DNA of 64,000 bases from Leeia speluncae (GTDB taxonomy: Bacteria > Pseudomonadota > Gammaproteobacteria > Burkholderiales > Leeiaceae), in NCBI RefSeq assembly GCF_020564625.1, contig NZ_JAJBZT010000010.1, forward strand, positions 1 to 64,000, in the 5' to 3' direction. The notes beneath the pieces are model-generated. The model saw nothing but the letters and a program-made list of their open reading frames with translations. It was not told the origin of the DNA and did no database searches. Numbering within the stretch: position 1 is the stretch's first letter; every line of letters starts with the position of its first letter. A program made the translations under genes and the position numbers. Positions 56,982-64,000 of this stretch are shown one piece after another.

Positions 56982-58474
56982 GATGCCACCTTCGCGGTGG
57001 TCAAGTTTTCTCCGGCAACACTGCCGCCAATTGCACGATATAGGGCATTGATTGAGAGTTGTTGGTTCAGCTTGGCTGCATTTAATAAGATCTCGGTATC
57101 AAGTACCGCATTTTGGCTATTCAAAATGGCAGAAACGGGCTGCGCACCTTGTTGGACATTCCGTTTTGCCATTTGAAGTGCATGTTGTTTTGCCGCTAGG
57201 CTATTTTCTAATGTGCTTAGGTTTTCAATGCTCACATGGTAACTATCTAGCGCATCATCTACTTCATGCCATGCGTTAAGCACCGTTTTCTGATAGTTGA
57301 TTGCCGCTTGTTTCTGATGAACTTCAGAAATGGCTAGGTTGGTTTTTAGTCTTCCGCCATCAAAGATTGGTAAGTGGAAGGTCGGCCCAATGGCGTAATG
57401 TCTGGCATTCCAGTTGCCTAGATCTGTTCGGTCGAATGCTTGTACGCCAACTGTTCCTACGAGACTAATTCTGGGGTAAAAGTCTGCATTGGCCGCATCT
57501 GTATCCGCTAGACTTGCTCTTAGCTGTGCTTCTGCACGTAAAACATCTGGTCTTTTGCTTACCCATTCTGAAGGAATGCCCACTGCCAACTCTCTGCTTT
57601 GTGACATGGTGCTAGACGCCATTAGCAGATCGTCAAGTGAATGCGGAGCCTCTCCAATCAACGCGGTTAGCGCATTTTTGTATTGGTTTTCTTGATGCTG
57701 AAGATTGTTAATGCTGGCTGTTAGCTCTGCTTTTGCCGCAATCCATTGGTCTTGCTCTTGGCTGGTTGTCACGCCATTCTGGATTCTGCTTTGCGATAGT
57801 CTTGATTGCGCTTCAATCAACTTTCTTTTTTCATTCAGTAGTGAAAGTTGTTTTTGTACCCATCGGTACGATTGATATTGTTTAGTTAATTCAGAAACTA
57901 AAATTGTTTGGGCATAGTAAGCATCTAATTCTGTTGCCAGTAGCCGTGCATTGGCTGCTTTTTCAAGCGCGTCTTTATAGCCCCATAAATCTAACTCCCA
58001 ACTAGCGCTAAAGTTAGTTGCCCATGTATCGGTTGGCGTAGTGGGTGCCCCTAGTTTTACCAGTGGGTTGTATTCACTTAATGCCGCTCTTGCGTAACTT
58101 GCATTAAATGCCACTTGTGGTTCATTTGCAGATTGCCTCCAGCCAAGAATTGCTCTGCTCTCATCAATTTTGGAAAAAGCTAGCTTGAGATCTAGGTTTT
58201 GACGAATTGCACGATCAACTAATTGGTTAAGGGTTTCATCATTAAAGACGTGCCACCACGCTGCTTTTTTGGCAGTGGTTTTTAATTCTGGATGTTCTGC
58301 TAAATAGCGTTGTTGGGCCGCAAGACTAGGAGCGGAAAGATTCGCTTCTAGGATGTCGCTTACCGATTGCGAAGCGCAGGCAGCTAGTAAGGAACTAACC
58401 AATCCCACACTTATCACTGAAATAGGGCGCTTTAGCGCCGTGTGCCACATGGAGATCATCTTTGCTTTCTGCAA
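56978..58474 (-). CDS. Outer membrane efflux lipoprotein, NodT/TolC family
   Basis: Outer-membrane channel of about 498 residues. It has a lipoprotein signal with Cys in LLAACASQS, then two outer-membrane-efflux repeats (motifs WELDLWGYKDALEKAANAR and YPRISLVGTVGVQAF, PTFHLPIFDGGRLKTNLAI). The start may be 5 or 8 codons further in (MISMWHT or MWHT). First gene of the seven-gene operon, divergent from tetR across a palindromic operator. Confidence 0.9.
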   Translation of the reverse strand: MQKAKMISMWHTALKRPISVISVGLVSSLLAACASQSVSDILEANLSAPSLAAQQRYLAEHPELKTTAKKAAWWHVFNDETLNQLVDRAIRQNLDLKLAFSKIDESRAILGWRQSANEPQVAFNASYARAALSEYNPLVKLGAPTTPTDTWATNFSASWELDLWGYKDALEKAANARLLATELDAYYAQTILVSELTKQYQSYRWVQKQLSLLNEKRKLIEAQSRLSQSRIQNGVTTSQEQDQWIAAKAELTASINNLQHQENQYKNALTALIGEAPHSLDDLLMASSTMSQSRELAVGIPSEWVSKRPDVLRAEAQLRASLADTDAANADFYPRISLVGTVGVQAFDRTDLGNWNARHYAIGPTFHLPIFDGGRLKTNLAISEVHQKQAAINYQKTVLNAWHEVDDALDSYHVSIENLSTLENSLAAKQHALQMAKRNVQQGAQPVSAILNSQNAVLDTEILLNAAKLNQQLSINALYRAIGGSVAGENLTTAKVAS

Positions 58475-58500
58475 TTGTGTAAAATCAATTGCTAATTACT

Positions 58501-58514
58501 GTACCGATCGGTAC
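58501..58514. promoter_or_regulatory. TetR-type operator palindrome
   Basis: GTACCGATCGGTAC is a perfect 14-bp dyad in the promoter region between the efflux operon and tetR. It resembles operators of AcrR/TetR regulators; binding by the neighbour is inferred. Confidence 0.75.
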
Positions 58515-58635
58515 TATAAAGAAAATTTGATGATAAAGTCAACCATATAAATTAGAAATACTTAGGTTAAAATCCAAATAACCAACCTAGGTAAAGGCAA
58601 TAGGCCGTTTGCCATACCCAAAAATAGAGAAAAGC

Positions 58636-59268
58636 ATGGTAGAGAACTGCACGAAAGAGAAAAAAGACAAAGCACAGACCGTGCTAGATGCGGCGACCGA
58701 GATATTTCTATCTCATGGGTTTAGTGCTGCCACCACGGATATGATTCAAAAAAAAGCAGGGGTATCGAAAGCTACCATGTATGGTTGTTACGCCAATAAA
58801 GAAGCTATTTTTGCGGCGGTAATAGAGAGAGAATGTCAGGCAATGATCTCGGTAGTGAAAGATGTCGCGCCAACACCAGATAATATTGCCCAGACGCTCA
58901 CCGCCATTGGTACTTCTTATTTAACCATTATTCTTTCAGAGACCGGTATCGCCTTGTTTCGTGTGGCGGTGGGGGATGCGCCTAGATTTCCTTCCTTAGC
59001 GAGAGCATTTTATTTATCCGGCCCAAAAGCCATGACGAATGTGCTGGCCGATCATTTGGCGGAAGCTGCGAAAGATGGGCAACTTAATTTGCAAACAGTG
59101 GGCATTGATCATGCTGCAGGCTTGTTTATTAGTTTGCTACGCGGTGAATTGCAAATGGATACCCTGACACACCCCGGCGCGACCCCTTCTGCCGCCCAAA
59201 TTGATTATCACGTTGGATTAGCCGTAACCACTTTTATGGCTGCGTTTGGTGTAAAAACTGCCACATAA
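58636..59268 (+). CDS. TetR-family repressor of the efflux operon
   Basis: Regulator of 210 residues. HTH at about 14-60 (VLDAATEIFLSHGFSAATTDMIQKKAGVSKATMYGCYANKEAIFAAV) and an AcrR/TetR_C-type ligand domain. The ATG at 58636 has AGAGAAA before it; an upstream TTG at 58609 gives a longer, unlikely N-terminus. It ends 3 nt before the convergent LysR gene. Control of the divergent pump is inferred from the operator. Confidence 0.9.
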   Translation: MVENCTKEKKDKAQTVLDAATEIFLSHGFSAATTDMIQKKAGVSKATMYGCYANKEAIFAAVIERECQAMISVVKDVAPTPDNIAQTLTAIGTSYLTIILSETGIALFRVAVGDAPRFPSLARAFYLSGPKAMTNVLADHLAEAAKDGQLNLQTVGIDHAAGLFISLLRGELQMDTLTHPGATPSAAQIDYHVGLAVTTFMAAFGVKTAT

Positions 59269-59271
59269 GGC

Positions 59272-60168
59272 TTAGAGAATCTCCGCTCGGCTACCAAAGT
59301 ATTCGACTAAGAAATCGAGCAAGCACCGAAGGCTGGTGGGCATAAATTGTCGAGAGCTATAAACCGCATAAATTCCCATCACAAACGGGGCGTAATCGGG
59401 CAATACTTGGACTAGTTCACCCTTATTCAAATTGGGGAAGGCTAGGCTCTTTGGTAGCATGGCAATGCCATTCCCATTCATCGCGGCTTGCATTAATACC
59501 GTCACTTCATTGGCACTTAGGTTGCCGCTTACCTCTACGGTTTCCGGTTGGCCATTTTTAAAAAATACCCATTCGCTTTTTCCTACATAAGAATGGGTTA
59601 AGCAGTTGTGCGTAGATAATTCAGAAAGTGTGCTGGGCAATCCATGCTTGGCAAGATACGCTGGCGATGCGCACACGACAGAGTGGCAATCTCCCAGTTT
59701 TCTGGCAATCAACGAAGGGTCTAGATCGTTGGTAATACGCAGGGCTAAATCAATACGCTCTTCTACCAAGTTCACCCGATAATCAACTAACTGCAGATCT
59801 ACTTTTACTTTTGGGTAGCGGTTTAAAAACGCTGCAATGGCACCAGAAAAATACGTTTGCCCAATCGATACAGGGGCAGATAGCCGTAATAGCCCGCTTG
59901 GTTCTTCGTGCCCAGAAAGTGCATCGGACTCTAGTGCATTAACTTGATGTAAAACAGACTGACAATACGAAAGTGTTTTTTCACCTGCAGGTGTAAGGCT
60001 TAGTCTTCTGGTGGTTCGGTGTAACAAGCGCGTGCCAAGCCAAGACTCAATCTCTGTTAGGTAACGCGTGACCATGGCGCGGGACATATCTAGCTTTTCT
60101 GCCGCCGCTGTTTGGCTTTGCTGGTTAACCACCTCTACAAACACCTTCATGGCCGTGATCTTGTCCAT
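59272..60168 (-). CDS. LysR-family regulator
   Basis: Regulator of 298 residues, DhcR/PrtR-like group. HTH at 1-60 (MDKITAMKVFVEVVNQQSQTAAAEKLDMSRAMVTRYLTEIE) and effector domain 88-290 (SGLLRLSAPVSIGQTYF; VDLALRIT-type VEERIDLALRIT). Divergent from the NAD(P)-binding protein gene, the usual arrangement for a LysR target. Effector unknown. Confidence 0.88.
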   Translation of the reverse strand: MDKITAMKVFVEVVNQQSQTAAAEKLDMSRAMVTRYLTEIESWLGTRLLHRTTRRLSLTPAGEKTLSYCQSVLHQVNALESDALSGHEEPSGLLRLSAPVSIGQTYFSGAIAAFLNRYPKVKVDLQLVDYRVNLVEERIDLALRITNDLDPSLIARKLGDCHSVVCASPAYLAKHGLPSTLSELSTHNCLTHSYVGKSEWVFFKNGQPETVEVSGNLSANEVTVLMQAAMNGNGIAMLPKSLAFPNLNKGELVQVLPDYAPFVMGIYAVYSSRQFMPTSLRCLLDFLVEYFGSRAEIL

Positions 60169-60288
60169 CTATATTCCTTTGTTTATTAGATCGAATTATG
60201 CAACAAATATGTCTGGTTAATGATGTTTTTCCGATCAAATACTGGGCGTAAACTGCGTTCATACCAAATTGAACACGAAGGAAAACAA

Positions 60289-60927
60289 ATGAAAGTCGCG
60301 TTAGTTGCCCCAACCGGAAATATTGGCTCTCATATCGCAAAAGAGCTATTAGCCAACGGTCACGAAGTCATCGGAATTGTTCGCTCAGAAAAAGCAGTAC
60401 CTGCAGAATTAGCAGGCGTTAGCTTTAAAGTGGTTGATATTGCAGATACCACCGCATTTGCGGCTGCAATTGCCGGTGCGGATGCTTTGGCTAGTGCTTA
60501 CGGCCCTGCATTAGATAATATTGATTCTGTAGGTTTGGTGGCAGAACAACTAGTGGCTGCAGCCAAAGTGGCTGGTGTAAATCGCTTAATCGTCGTGGGT
60601 GGGGCAGGTAGCTTAGAAGTGGCGCCAGGCATGCAGTTGGTCGATTTGCCAGATTTCCCAGATGCTTACAAGCCATACGCGCTAGCGCACCGTAAAGCGT
60701 TTAATTACCTACAAACGGTGAATGATCTAGACTGGACATTTTTCTCCCCAGCCGCTGAAATTGGCCCTGGTGAAAAACTAGGGGGCTTTACTGTGCAAGA
60801 AAAGCGTTTCTTGGCCAATGCAAAGGGTGAAAGCCGTATTCATTACCCAGACTACGCAATTGCTTTTGTTAGTGAATTAGTGGCTAAGCAGCATTTAAAA
60901 ACGATTATCACCGTTGCTTACCAATAA
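60289..60927 (+). CDS. NAD(P)H-binding (NmrA/YwnB-like) protein
   Basis: Rossmann-fold protein of 212 residues. N-terminal nucleotide motif VALVAPTGNIGSHIAKELLANGHEV and GGAGSLEVAPG further in; the set LDWTFFSPAAEIGPGEKLGGF matches the YwnB/NmrA-like family. No SDR catalytic YxxxK in the usual place, so it may be a redox sensor or an atypical reductase. Start at 60289 has GAAGGA. Divergent from the LysR gene; a terminator follows. Confidence 0.85.
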   Translation: MKVALVAPTGNIGSHIAKELLANGHEVIGIVRSEKAVPAELAGVSFKVVDIADTTAFAAAIAGADALASAYGPALDNIDSVGLVAEQLVAAAKVAGVNRLIVVGGAGSLEVAPGMQLVDLPDFPDAYKPYALAHRKAFNYLQTVNDLDWTFFSPAAEIGPGEKLGGFTVQEKRFLANAKGESRIHYPDYAIAFVSELVAKQHLKTIITVAYQ

Positions 60928-60949
60928 GCTAGCTTCAGCTGGGCAAGAT

Positions 60950-60987
60950 AAAGCAGGCACGAATTGACGTGTCTGCTTTTGTTGTTT
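60950..60987 (+). terminator. Terminator after the NAD(P)-binding protein gene
   Basis: A 12-bp stem with one G-U pair (60950-60961 with 60968-60979) and a T-rich tail. Confidence 0.88.
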
Positions 60988-61004
60988 GAAAAGAAAGAAT
61001 TACC

Positions 61005-61706
61005 ATGACCCAACAAACACTTATTTACGTGCATGATCCCCTGTGCGGCTGGTGCTATGCAGTGGCACCCCTAATGAAAGCGGCAAGCCAGCTACCAGAT
61101 TTGCAAATCAAACTATTTGCCGGTGGTTTATTTATTGGCGATAACCGTCAGCAGTTGTCCAAATTAAAAAGCTACATCATGCCGCATGATCAACGGATTG
61201 CTGCCATGACAGGGCAAGTTTATTCGGATGAATACTTTAATGGCTTGTTGAATGACCCTACGGTTATTCTAGACTCTGCCATCCCCATGGCGGCCATTAT
61301 TGCTGTCGATCGCTTAAGTGGGAAAGCATTGGAAATGCAGCACCGAATTCAACATGCGCATTATGCGGAAGCTAAAAAAGTCATGGATCCTTCTGTACTA
61401 GCGGATTTGGCGGTTGAGCTAGGGATTGATCGTGCTGAATTTGAAGCAGAAATGGCGAAAGTAGATGAAACGGCGCTGGTGCAAGAAATTAACCAAGCAC
61501 ATCAGTGGCTACAACGCTTGGGTGGAAGAGGTTTTCCAACCTTAGGGTTACAAATTGGCGATGAAATATATGCGCTACCTGTTAGCGAATACCTTGGTCA
61601 GGTAGATAAATGGTTGGCAATGCTGGCTAGCAAATTACCTGCAAAGGCGGAATCTTCAGACCTACCATTCTGTTCGCCAGATGGTTGTACGCCTGTAGCG
61701 GAGTAA
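61005..61706 (+). CDS. DsbA-family thioredoxin-fold protein (FrnE-like)
   Basis: Cytoplasmic thioredoxin-like protein of 233 residues with the redox motif CGWC (DPLCGWCYAVAPL) and no signal peptide. The helical insert and the cis-Pro loop GRGFPTLGLQ fit DsbA/FrnE proteins. A C-terminal SSDLPFCSPDGCTPV adds a second Cys pair. Role in disulfide handling under oxidative stress is inferred from the family. The stop lies 5 nt before the ygiD-like ATG, so the two are probably co-transcribed. Confidence 0.85.
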   Translation: MTQQTLIYVHDPLCGWCYAVAPLMKAASQLPDLQIKLFAGGLFIGDNRQQLSKLKSYIMPHDQRIAAMTGQVYSDEYFNGLLNDPTVILDSAIPMAAIIAVDRLSGKALEMQHRIQHAHYAEAKKVMDPSVLADLAVELGIDRAEFEAEMAKVDETALVQEINQAHQWLQRLGGRGFPTLGLQIGDEIYALPVSEYLGQVDKWLAMLASKLPAKAESSDLPFCSPDGCTPVAE

Positions 61707-61711
61707 GCGGC

Positions 61712-62587
61712 ATGAACCGTCGTGATCATCTAAAAACGATGTTAGCAGGCTTAGTGGCCAGCATTGGTTTTATTCCAGAAGCCAATGCAGAGAAAACAAA
61801 GCAAGCTACACCAGTCAAAATGCCGGTTTTATTTGTCGGGCATGGCTCTCCAATGAACGCGATTAGTGATAATCCCTACACGCGCCATTTGCAGAAGCTA
61901 GGTAAGCAACTACCTACACCGCATGCAATCGTGGTGATTTCTGCGCACTGGGTCAGAAACGATACCCGTGTAATGATTTCCGCCAAGCCAGAGACAATCC
62001 ACGATTTTGGTGGGTTTCCGCAAGCCTTGTTTGATATGCAATACCCCGCACCGGGCTCGCCTGCATTGGGTAAGCAAATTCAACAATTAATGGCCCCGGT
62101 GAATGTCATAGGTGATGCGAAATGGGGCTTAGATCATGGTGCTTGGACGGTGCTGCATCACTTATATCCCAAGGCCAACATCCCTGTGATTCAGCTTTCT
62201 ATGAATGCCAATTTGACGCTTGTCCAACATATGCAAGTGGGGGCTGCTTTGCAGACTCTCCGCCAGCAAGGTGTGTTGATTTTGGGTAGTGGGAATATCG
62301 TACATAACATTCCCATGGCGCAAGACAGAATGGCATCCAAACCATTTGAATGGGCGGCAGCATTTGATGAGCTAACCAAAGAAGGGTTATTGCATCGAAA
62401 CCTTGGACAATTACTCGCAACGGATAAGCGCCAAGCACAACTCTGGCAATTATCTCATCCAACTATCGAGCATTACTTGCCCTTGCTGTACACCCTAGGG
62501 GCCAGCAATAGCACCGATAAAGTTAGCTTTCCTTACGAGGGCTTTCAAGAAGGCGCATTTTCTATGCGATCGGTGCTATTTAGTTAA
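61712..62587 (+). CDS. 4,5-DOPA extradiol dioxygenase-like (YgiD), exported
   Basis: LigB-fold dioxygenase of 291 residues. Catalytic motifs LFVGHGSPMNAI, VVISAHWV, HDFGGFPQALFDMQYPAPGSP and LDHGAWTVLHHLYP match YgiD/DODA. Unlike E. coli YgiD (cytoplasmic), it begins MNRRDHLKTMLAGLVASIGFIPEANA, which looks like a twin-arginine signal ending in ANA. The ATG at 61712 has GGAG before it. Export would place the enzyme in the periplasm; the phenolic substrate is unknown. Confidence 0.85.
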   Translation: MNRRDHLKTMLAGLVASIGFIPEANAEKTKQATPVKMPVLFVGHGSPMNAISDNPYTRHLQKLGKQLPTPHAIVVISAHWVRNDTRVMISAKPETIHDFGGFPQALFDMQYPAPGSPALGKQIQQLMAPVNVIGDAKWGLDHGAWTVLHHLYPKANIPVIQLSMNANLTLVQHMQVGAALQTLRQQGVLILGSGNIVHNIPMAQDRMASKPFEWAAAFDELTKEGLLHRNLGQLLATDKRQAQLWQLSHPTIEHYLPLLYTLGASNSTDKVSFPYEGFQEGAFSMRSVLFS

Positions 62588-62610
62588 TGTAGGGCGTGGC
62601 GTGCAACGTG

Positions 62611-62931
62611 TTAATGAGAGCCAGACAGTTTCATTAACACCAGCCCACTCACAATCAATAAAGCAGCCATTATCCGCATGGTGGTTAATGGCTCTCCCAA
62701 CCAAATTACCCCAGCTATAAATGCACCTACCGCACCAATGCCTGTCCAGACCGTATAAGCTGTACCAAGGGGAAGCGTGCGCATAGAGTATGAAAGCAAA
62801 ATCACACTCCCAATCATGGCAATTAAGGTGATTGCAGAAGGAATCGGCTTGCTAAACCCGCCCGATAACTTCATGGTATACGCCCAGACTACTTCTAAAA
62901 GACCTGCAAAAAATAACATTACCCAAGACAT
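62611..62931 (-). CDS. gdx: Guanidinium exporter Gdx (SugE-type SMR)
   Basis: Small multidrug-resistance protein of 106 residues with four helices. The conserved Glu13 of helix 1 is present (GLLEVVWAYTMK), and that motif, with W16 and the SGGFSKP segment, is the SugE/Gdx version and not EmrE. Gdx exports guanidinium in exchange for protons. A guanidine-II riboswitch directly upstream supports this function. Shine-Dalgarno CAGGA, 7 nt from the ATG. Confidence 0.93.
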   Translation of the reverse strand: MSWVMLFFAGLLEVVWAYTMKLSGGFSKPIPSAITLIAMIGSVILLSYSMRTLPLGTAYTVWTGIGAVGAFIAGVIWLGEPLTTMRIMAALLIVSGLVLMKLSGSH

Positions 62932-62938
62932 ATTCGCA

Positions 62939-62996
62939 TCCTGAAAAATGTCAGGTCGTCCTGACGTATAGACCCAAAATGGGGGAGGTCGTCCTC
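62939..62996 (-). promoter_or_regulatory. Guanidine-II (mini-ykkC) riboswitch
   Basis: On the minus strand two hairpins carry the loop ACGA: P1 GAGG-ACGA-CCTC (62996-62985) and P2 GTCAGG-ACGA-CCTGAC (62965-62950), 19 nt apart. This is the defining mini-ykkC form. The 3' arm of P2 (CCTGA) is complementary to TCAGG that forms the Shine-Dalgarno (62944-62940), so without guanidine the arm could hide the ribosome site, and ligand-stabilised P2 would free it. Confidence 0.93.
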
Positions 62997-63010
62997 GCGT
63001 TGATACTTAT

Positions 63011-63337
63011 TTATAAATAACCGGCCAATACAATTGCGACCATGCCAGTAATAAACGGAAGCCATGGGCTGCGTGAAACCATGATGGTCACTACTGCCAC
63101 CACCGTGGCGATAATTTTGGGGCTAAATGGATCTAAATCTAGCTGATTATGCGAGAGTAAAATATCTGGCAGAATCAAACCGGCTAGCGCACAGGCCGGT
63201 GCAAATTTTAACGCCCGCTGAATAGATCGAGGTAATTGTGCCCGCTGGCCTAAAACAATAAAACTACTTCTTGGCAAGAAAGTGCCTAAACCAATAAGGA
63301 TGATTGTCGTCCAGAGTAGCCATTTATCATGCAGCAT
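63011..63337 (-). CDS. azlD: AzlD-family branched-chain amino acid transporter subunit
   Basis: Membrane protein of 108 residues with about four helices, the small partner of AzlC in branched-chain amino acid export. LIGLGTFLPRSSFIVLGQRAQLPRSIQRALKFAPACALAGLILPDIL matches AzlD. Its ATG overlaps the end of azlC by 11 nt, so translation is coupled. Confidence 0.88.
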   Translation of the reverse strand: MLHDKWLLWTTIILIGLGTFLPRSSFIVLGQRAQLPRSIQRALKFAPACALAGLILPDILLSHNQLDLDPFSPKIIATVVAVVTIMVSRSPWLPFITGMVAIVLAGYL

Positions 63338-64000
63338 TTGTCGGCTTCCTTGTTTGCCAATTTTCCCAAAGCACGCCAGCAGTCATCCCAATTAAAATCG
63401 CCAGCAAAAAACCCAGTTTTAATGGAAAGTTTCTAAGTAAAACCGCTAGAGTTCCGCTCACTAGAGCACCTACCAAAATGCTTTTATCTTTGATCAGCAT
63501 CGGGACGACTAAAGCGAGTAGGGCGATGGTCGCCATAAAACCAATGGGTAAATCTGGCGGTAAGCTGCTACCAATCACTAACCCGACCCAAGTGCTTAGC
63601 TGCCACATCACCCAATTGAGAGTGGATGGGCCTAAGAAGGTGCCCCAGCGAACATCCTGATTTTTTTCACCCAATAATTTGCTGCTAAACGCCGCTACCA
63701 CGCCATCGCTCAGTAAATAGCCAGCCAACCAACGACGTTTCTTTGGCATATCATGAAACGCAGGTGCAATAATCGCGCTAAAAATCAAAAATCGCAGGTT
63801 AAGCGCCACCGCCGTAATAGCAATTAACCAAAGTGGCGCACCGCTAATTACAAGCGGCATTGTGCCAAGCTGCGCAGTTGCACCATAGACAATTAGATTG
63901 ATCGCAAAGGTTTCGAACGTAGAATACCCCGCGCCACGCATTGCAATGGCAGTCGCCATCGCCCAAGGAATCATCGCAAGAGAGAGGGAAAAATACTGCT
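63327..64000 (-). CDS. azlC: AzlC-family branched-chain amino acid permease (5' end outside window)
   Basis: At least 224 residues, open to the window edge. The ATG at 63974 is probably internal: the codons before it (YFSLSLA) continue the expected N-terminal region. Motifs are IVYGATAQLGTMPLVISGAPLWLIAITAVALNLRFLIFSAIIAP, the AzlC hallmark, and about six membrane helices. It works with AzlD as an amino acid exporter; substrates are inferred from the family. Confidence 0.88.
   Translation of the reverse strand, partial: QYFSLSLAMIPWAMATAIAMRGAGYSTFETFAINLIVYGATAQLGTMPLVISGAPLWLIAITAVALNLRFLIFSAIIAPAFHDMPKKRRWLAGYLLSDGVVAAFSSKLLGEKNQDVRWGTFLGPSTLNWVMWQLSTWVGLVIGSSLPPDLPIGFMATIALLALVVPMLIKDKSILVGALVSGTLAVLLRNFPLKLGFLLAILIGMTAGVLWENWQTRKPTNAA

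Noticed and set aside
1-64000. CRISPR array, insertion sequence, prophage or tRNA gene
   Set aside because: I saw no regularly spaced direct repeats with spacers, no transposase or integrase reading frame and no tRNA-like fold; short or diverged cases could be missed by eye.

Overview
The window looks like chromosomal DNA of a heterotrophic, motile betaproteobacterium with moderate GC. Gene content (gallate meta-cleavage, kynurenine pathway, LldP/Dld-II/LutABC lactate use, several chemoreceptors, LapA-type RTX adhesin) and protein style suggest Neisseriales/Chromobacteriaceae relatives, but no rRNA or other marker confirms this. I see no tRNA, rRNA, CRISPR array, insertion sequence or prophage. 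One gene is cut at each edge: a giant adhesin at the left and azlC at the right.

Layout. 1-5.1 kb: C-terminal part of an RTX adhesin with von Willebrand A and PA14 domains, an NhaR-like regulator and a Tim44-domain protein. 5.2-13.6 kb: gallate catabolism. A LysR regulator with two DNA-binding domains is divergent from galD, galT, galA, a LigJ-type hydratase, a LigK/GalC-type aldolase and a DHA2 exporter; together they turn gallate into pyruvate and oxaloacetate. 13.6-19.2 kb: a 1332-residue single-module NRPS with the architecture of epsilon-poly-lysine synthetase (A-PCP, six membrane helices, three hexapeptide-repeat blocks), divergent from a MarR regulator and a siderophore-interacting (ferric reductase) protein; both promoter regions share a 12-bp motif. 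19.5-22.2 kb: a Sel1-repeat/esterase fusion and a lipoprotein. 22.4-25.9 kb: kynBUA with a divergent Lrp-type regulator. 25.9-28.4 kb: an OmpR/EnvZ-type pair whose promoter region has four TGTCAT repeats at exact 10-bp spacing, facing a small secreted protein gene.

28.4-41 kb: a DUF4288 protein, an aldo/keto reductase, an AT-rich orphan gene, a thiamine-diphosphate 2-oxoacid decarboxylase, and the lactate operon lutA-lutC-lutB-dld-lldP with divergent lldR and two palindromic LldR-type operators. 41-51 kb: three chemoreceptors, two of them followed by small unknown proteins, an AlgP-like basic protein and a short Ppx/GppA phosphatase. 50.9-52.5 kb: rcnR/rcnA with a perfect RcnR operator. 52.5-59.3 kb: a tightly packed seven-gene operon (outer membrane factor, EmrB, EmrA, GlcG/HbpS-like, SDR, DUF190, DUF3861) divergent from a TetR gene. 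59.3-64 kb: a LysR regulator with a divergent NAD(P)-binding protein, a DsbA/FrnE-like protein, a YgiD-type dioxygenase, a guanidinium exporter behind a guanidine-II riboswitch, and azlCD.

The most promising less-described items are the Pls-like synthetase with its MarR/ferric-reductase neighbourhood, the seven-gene Emr operon, the double-HTH GalR, and the receptor-linked small proteins. All assignments come from reading the sequence; no database search was run.
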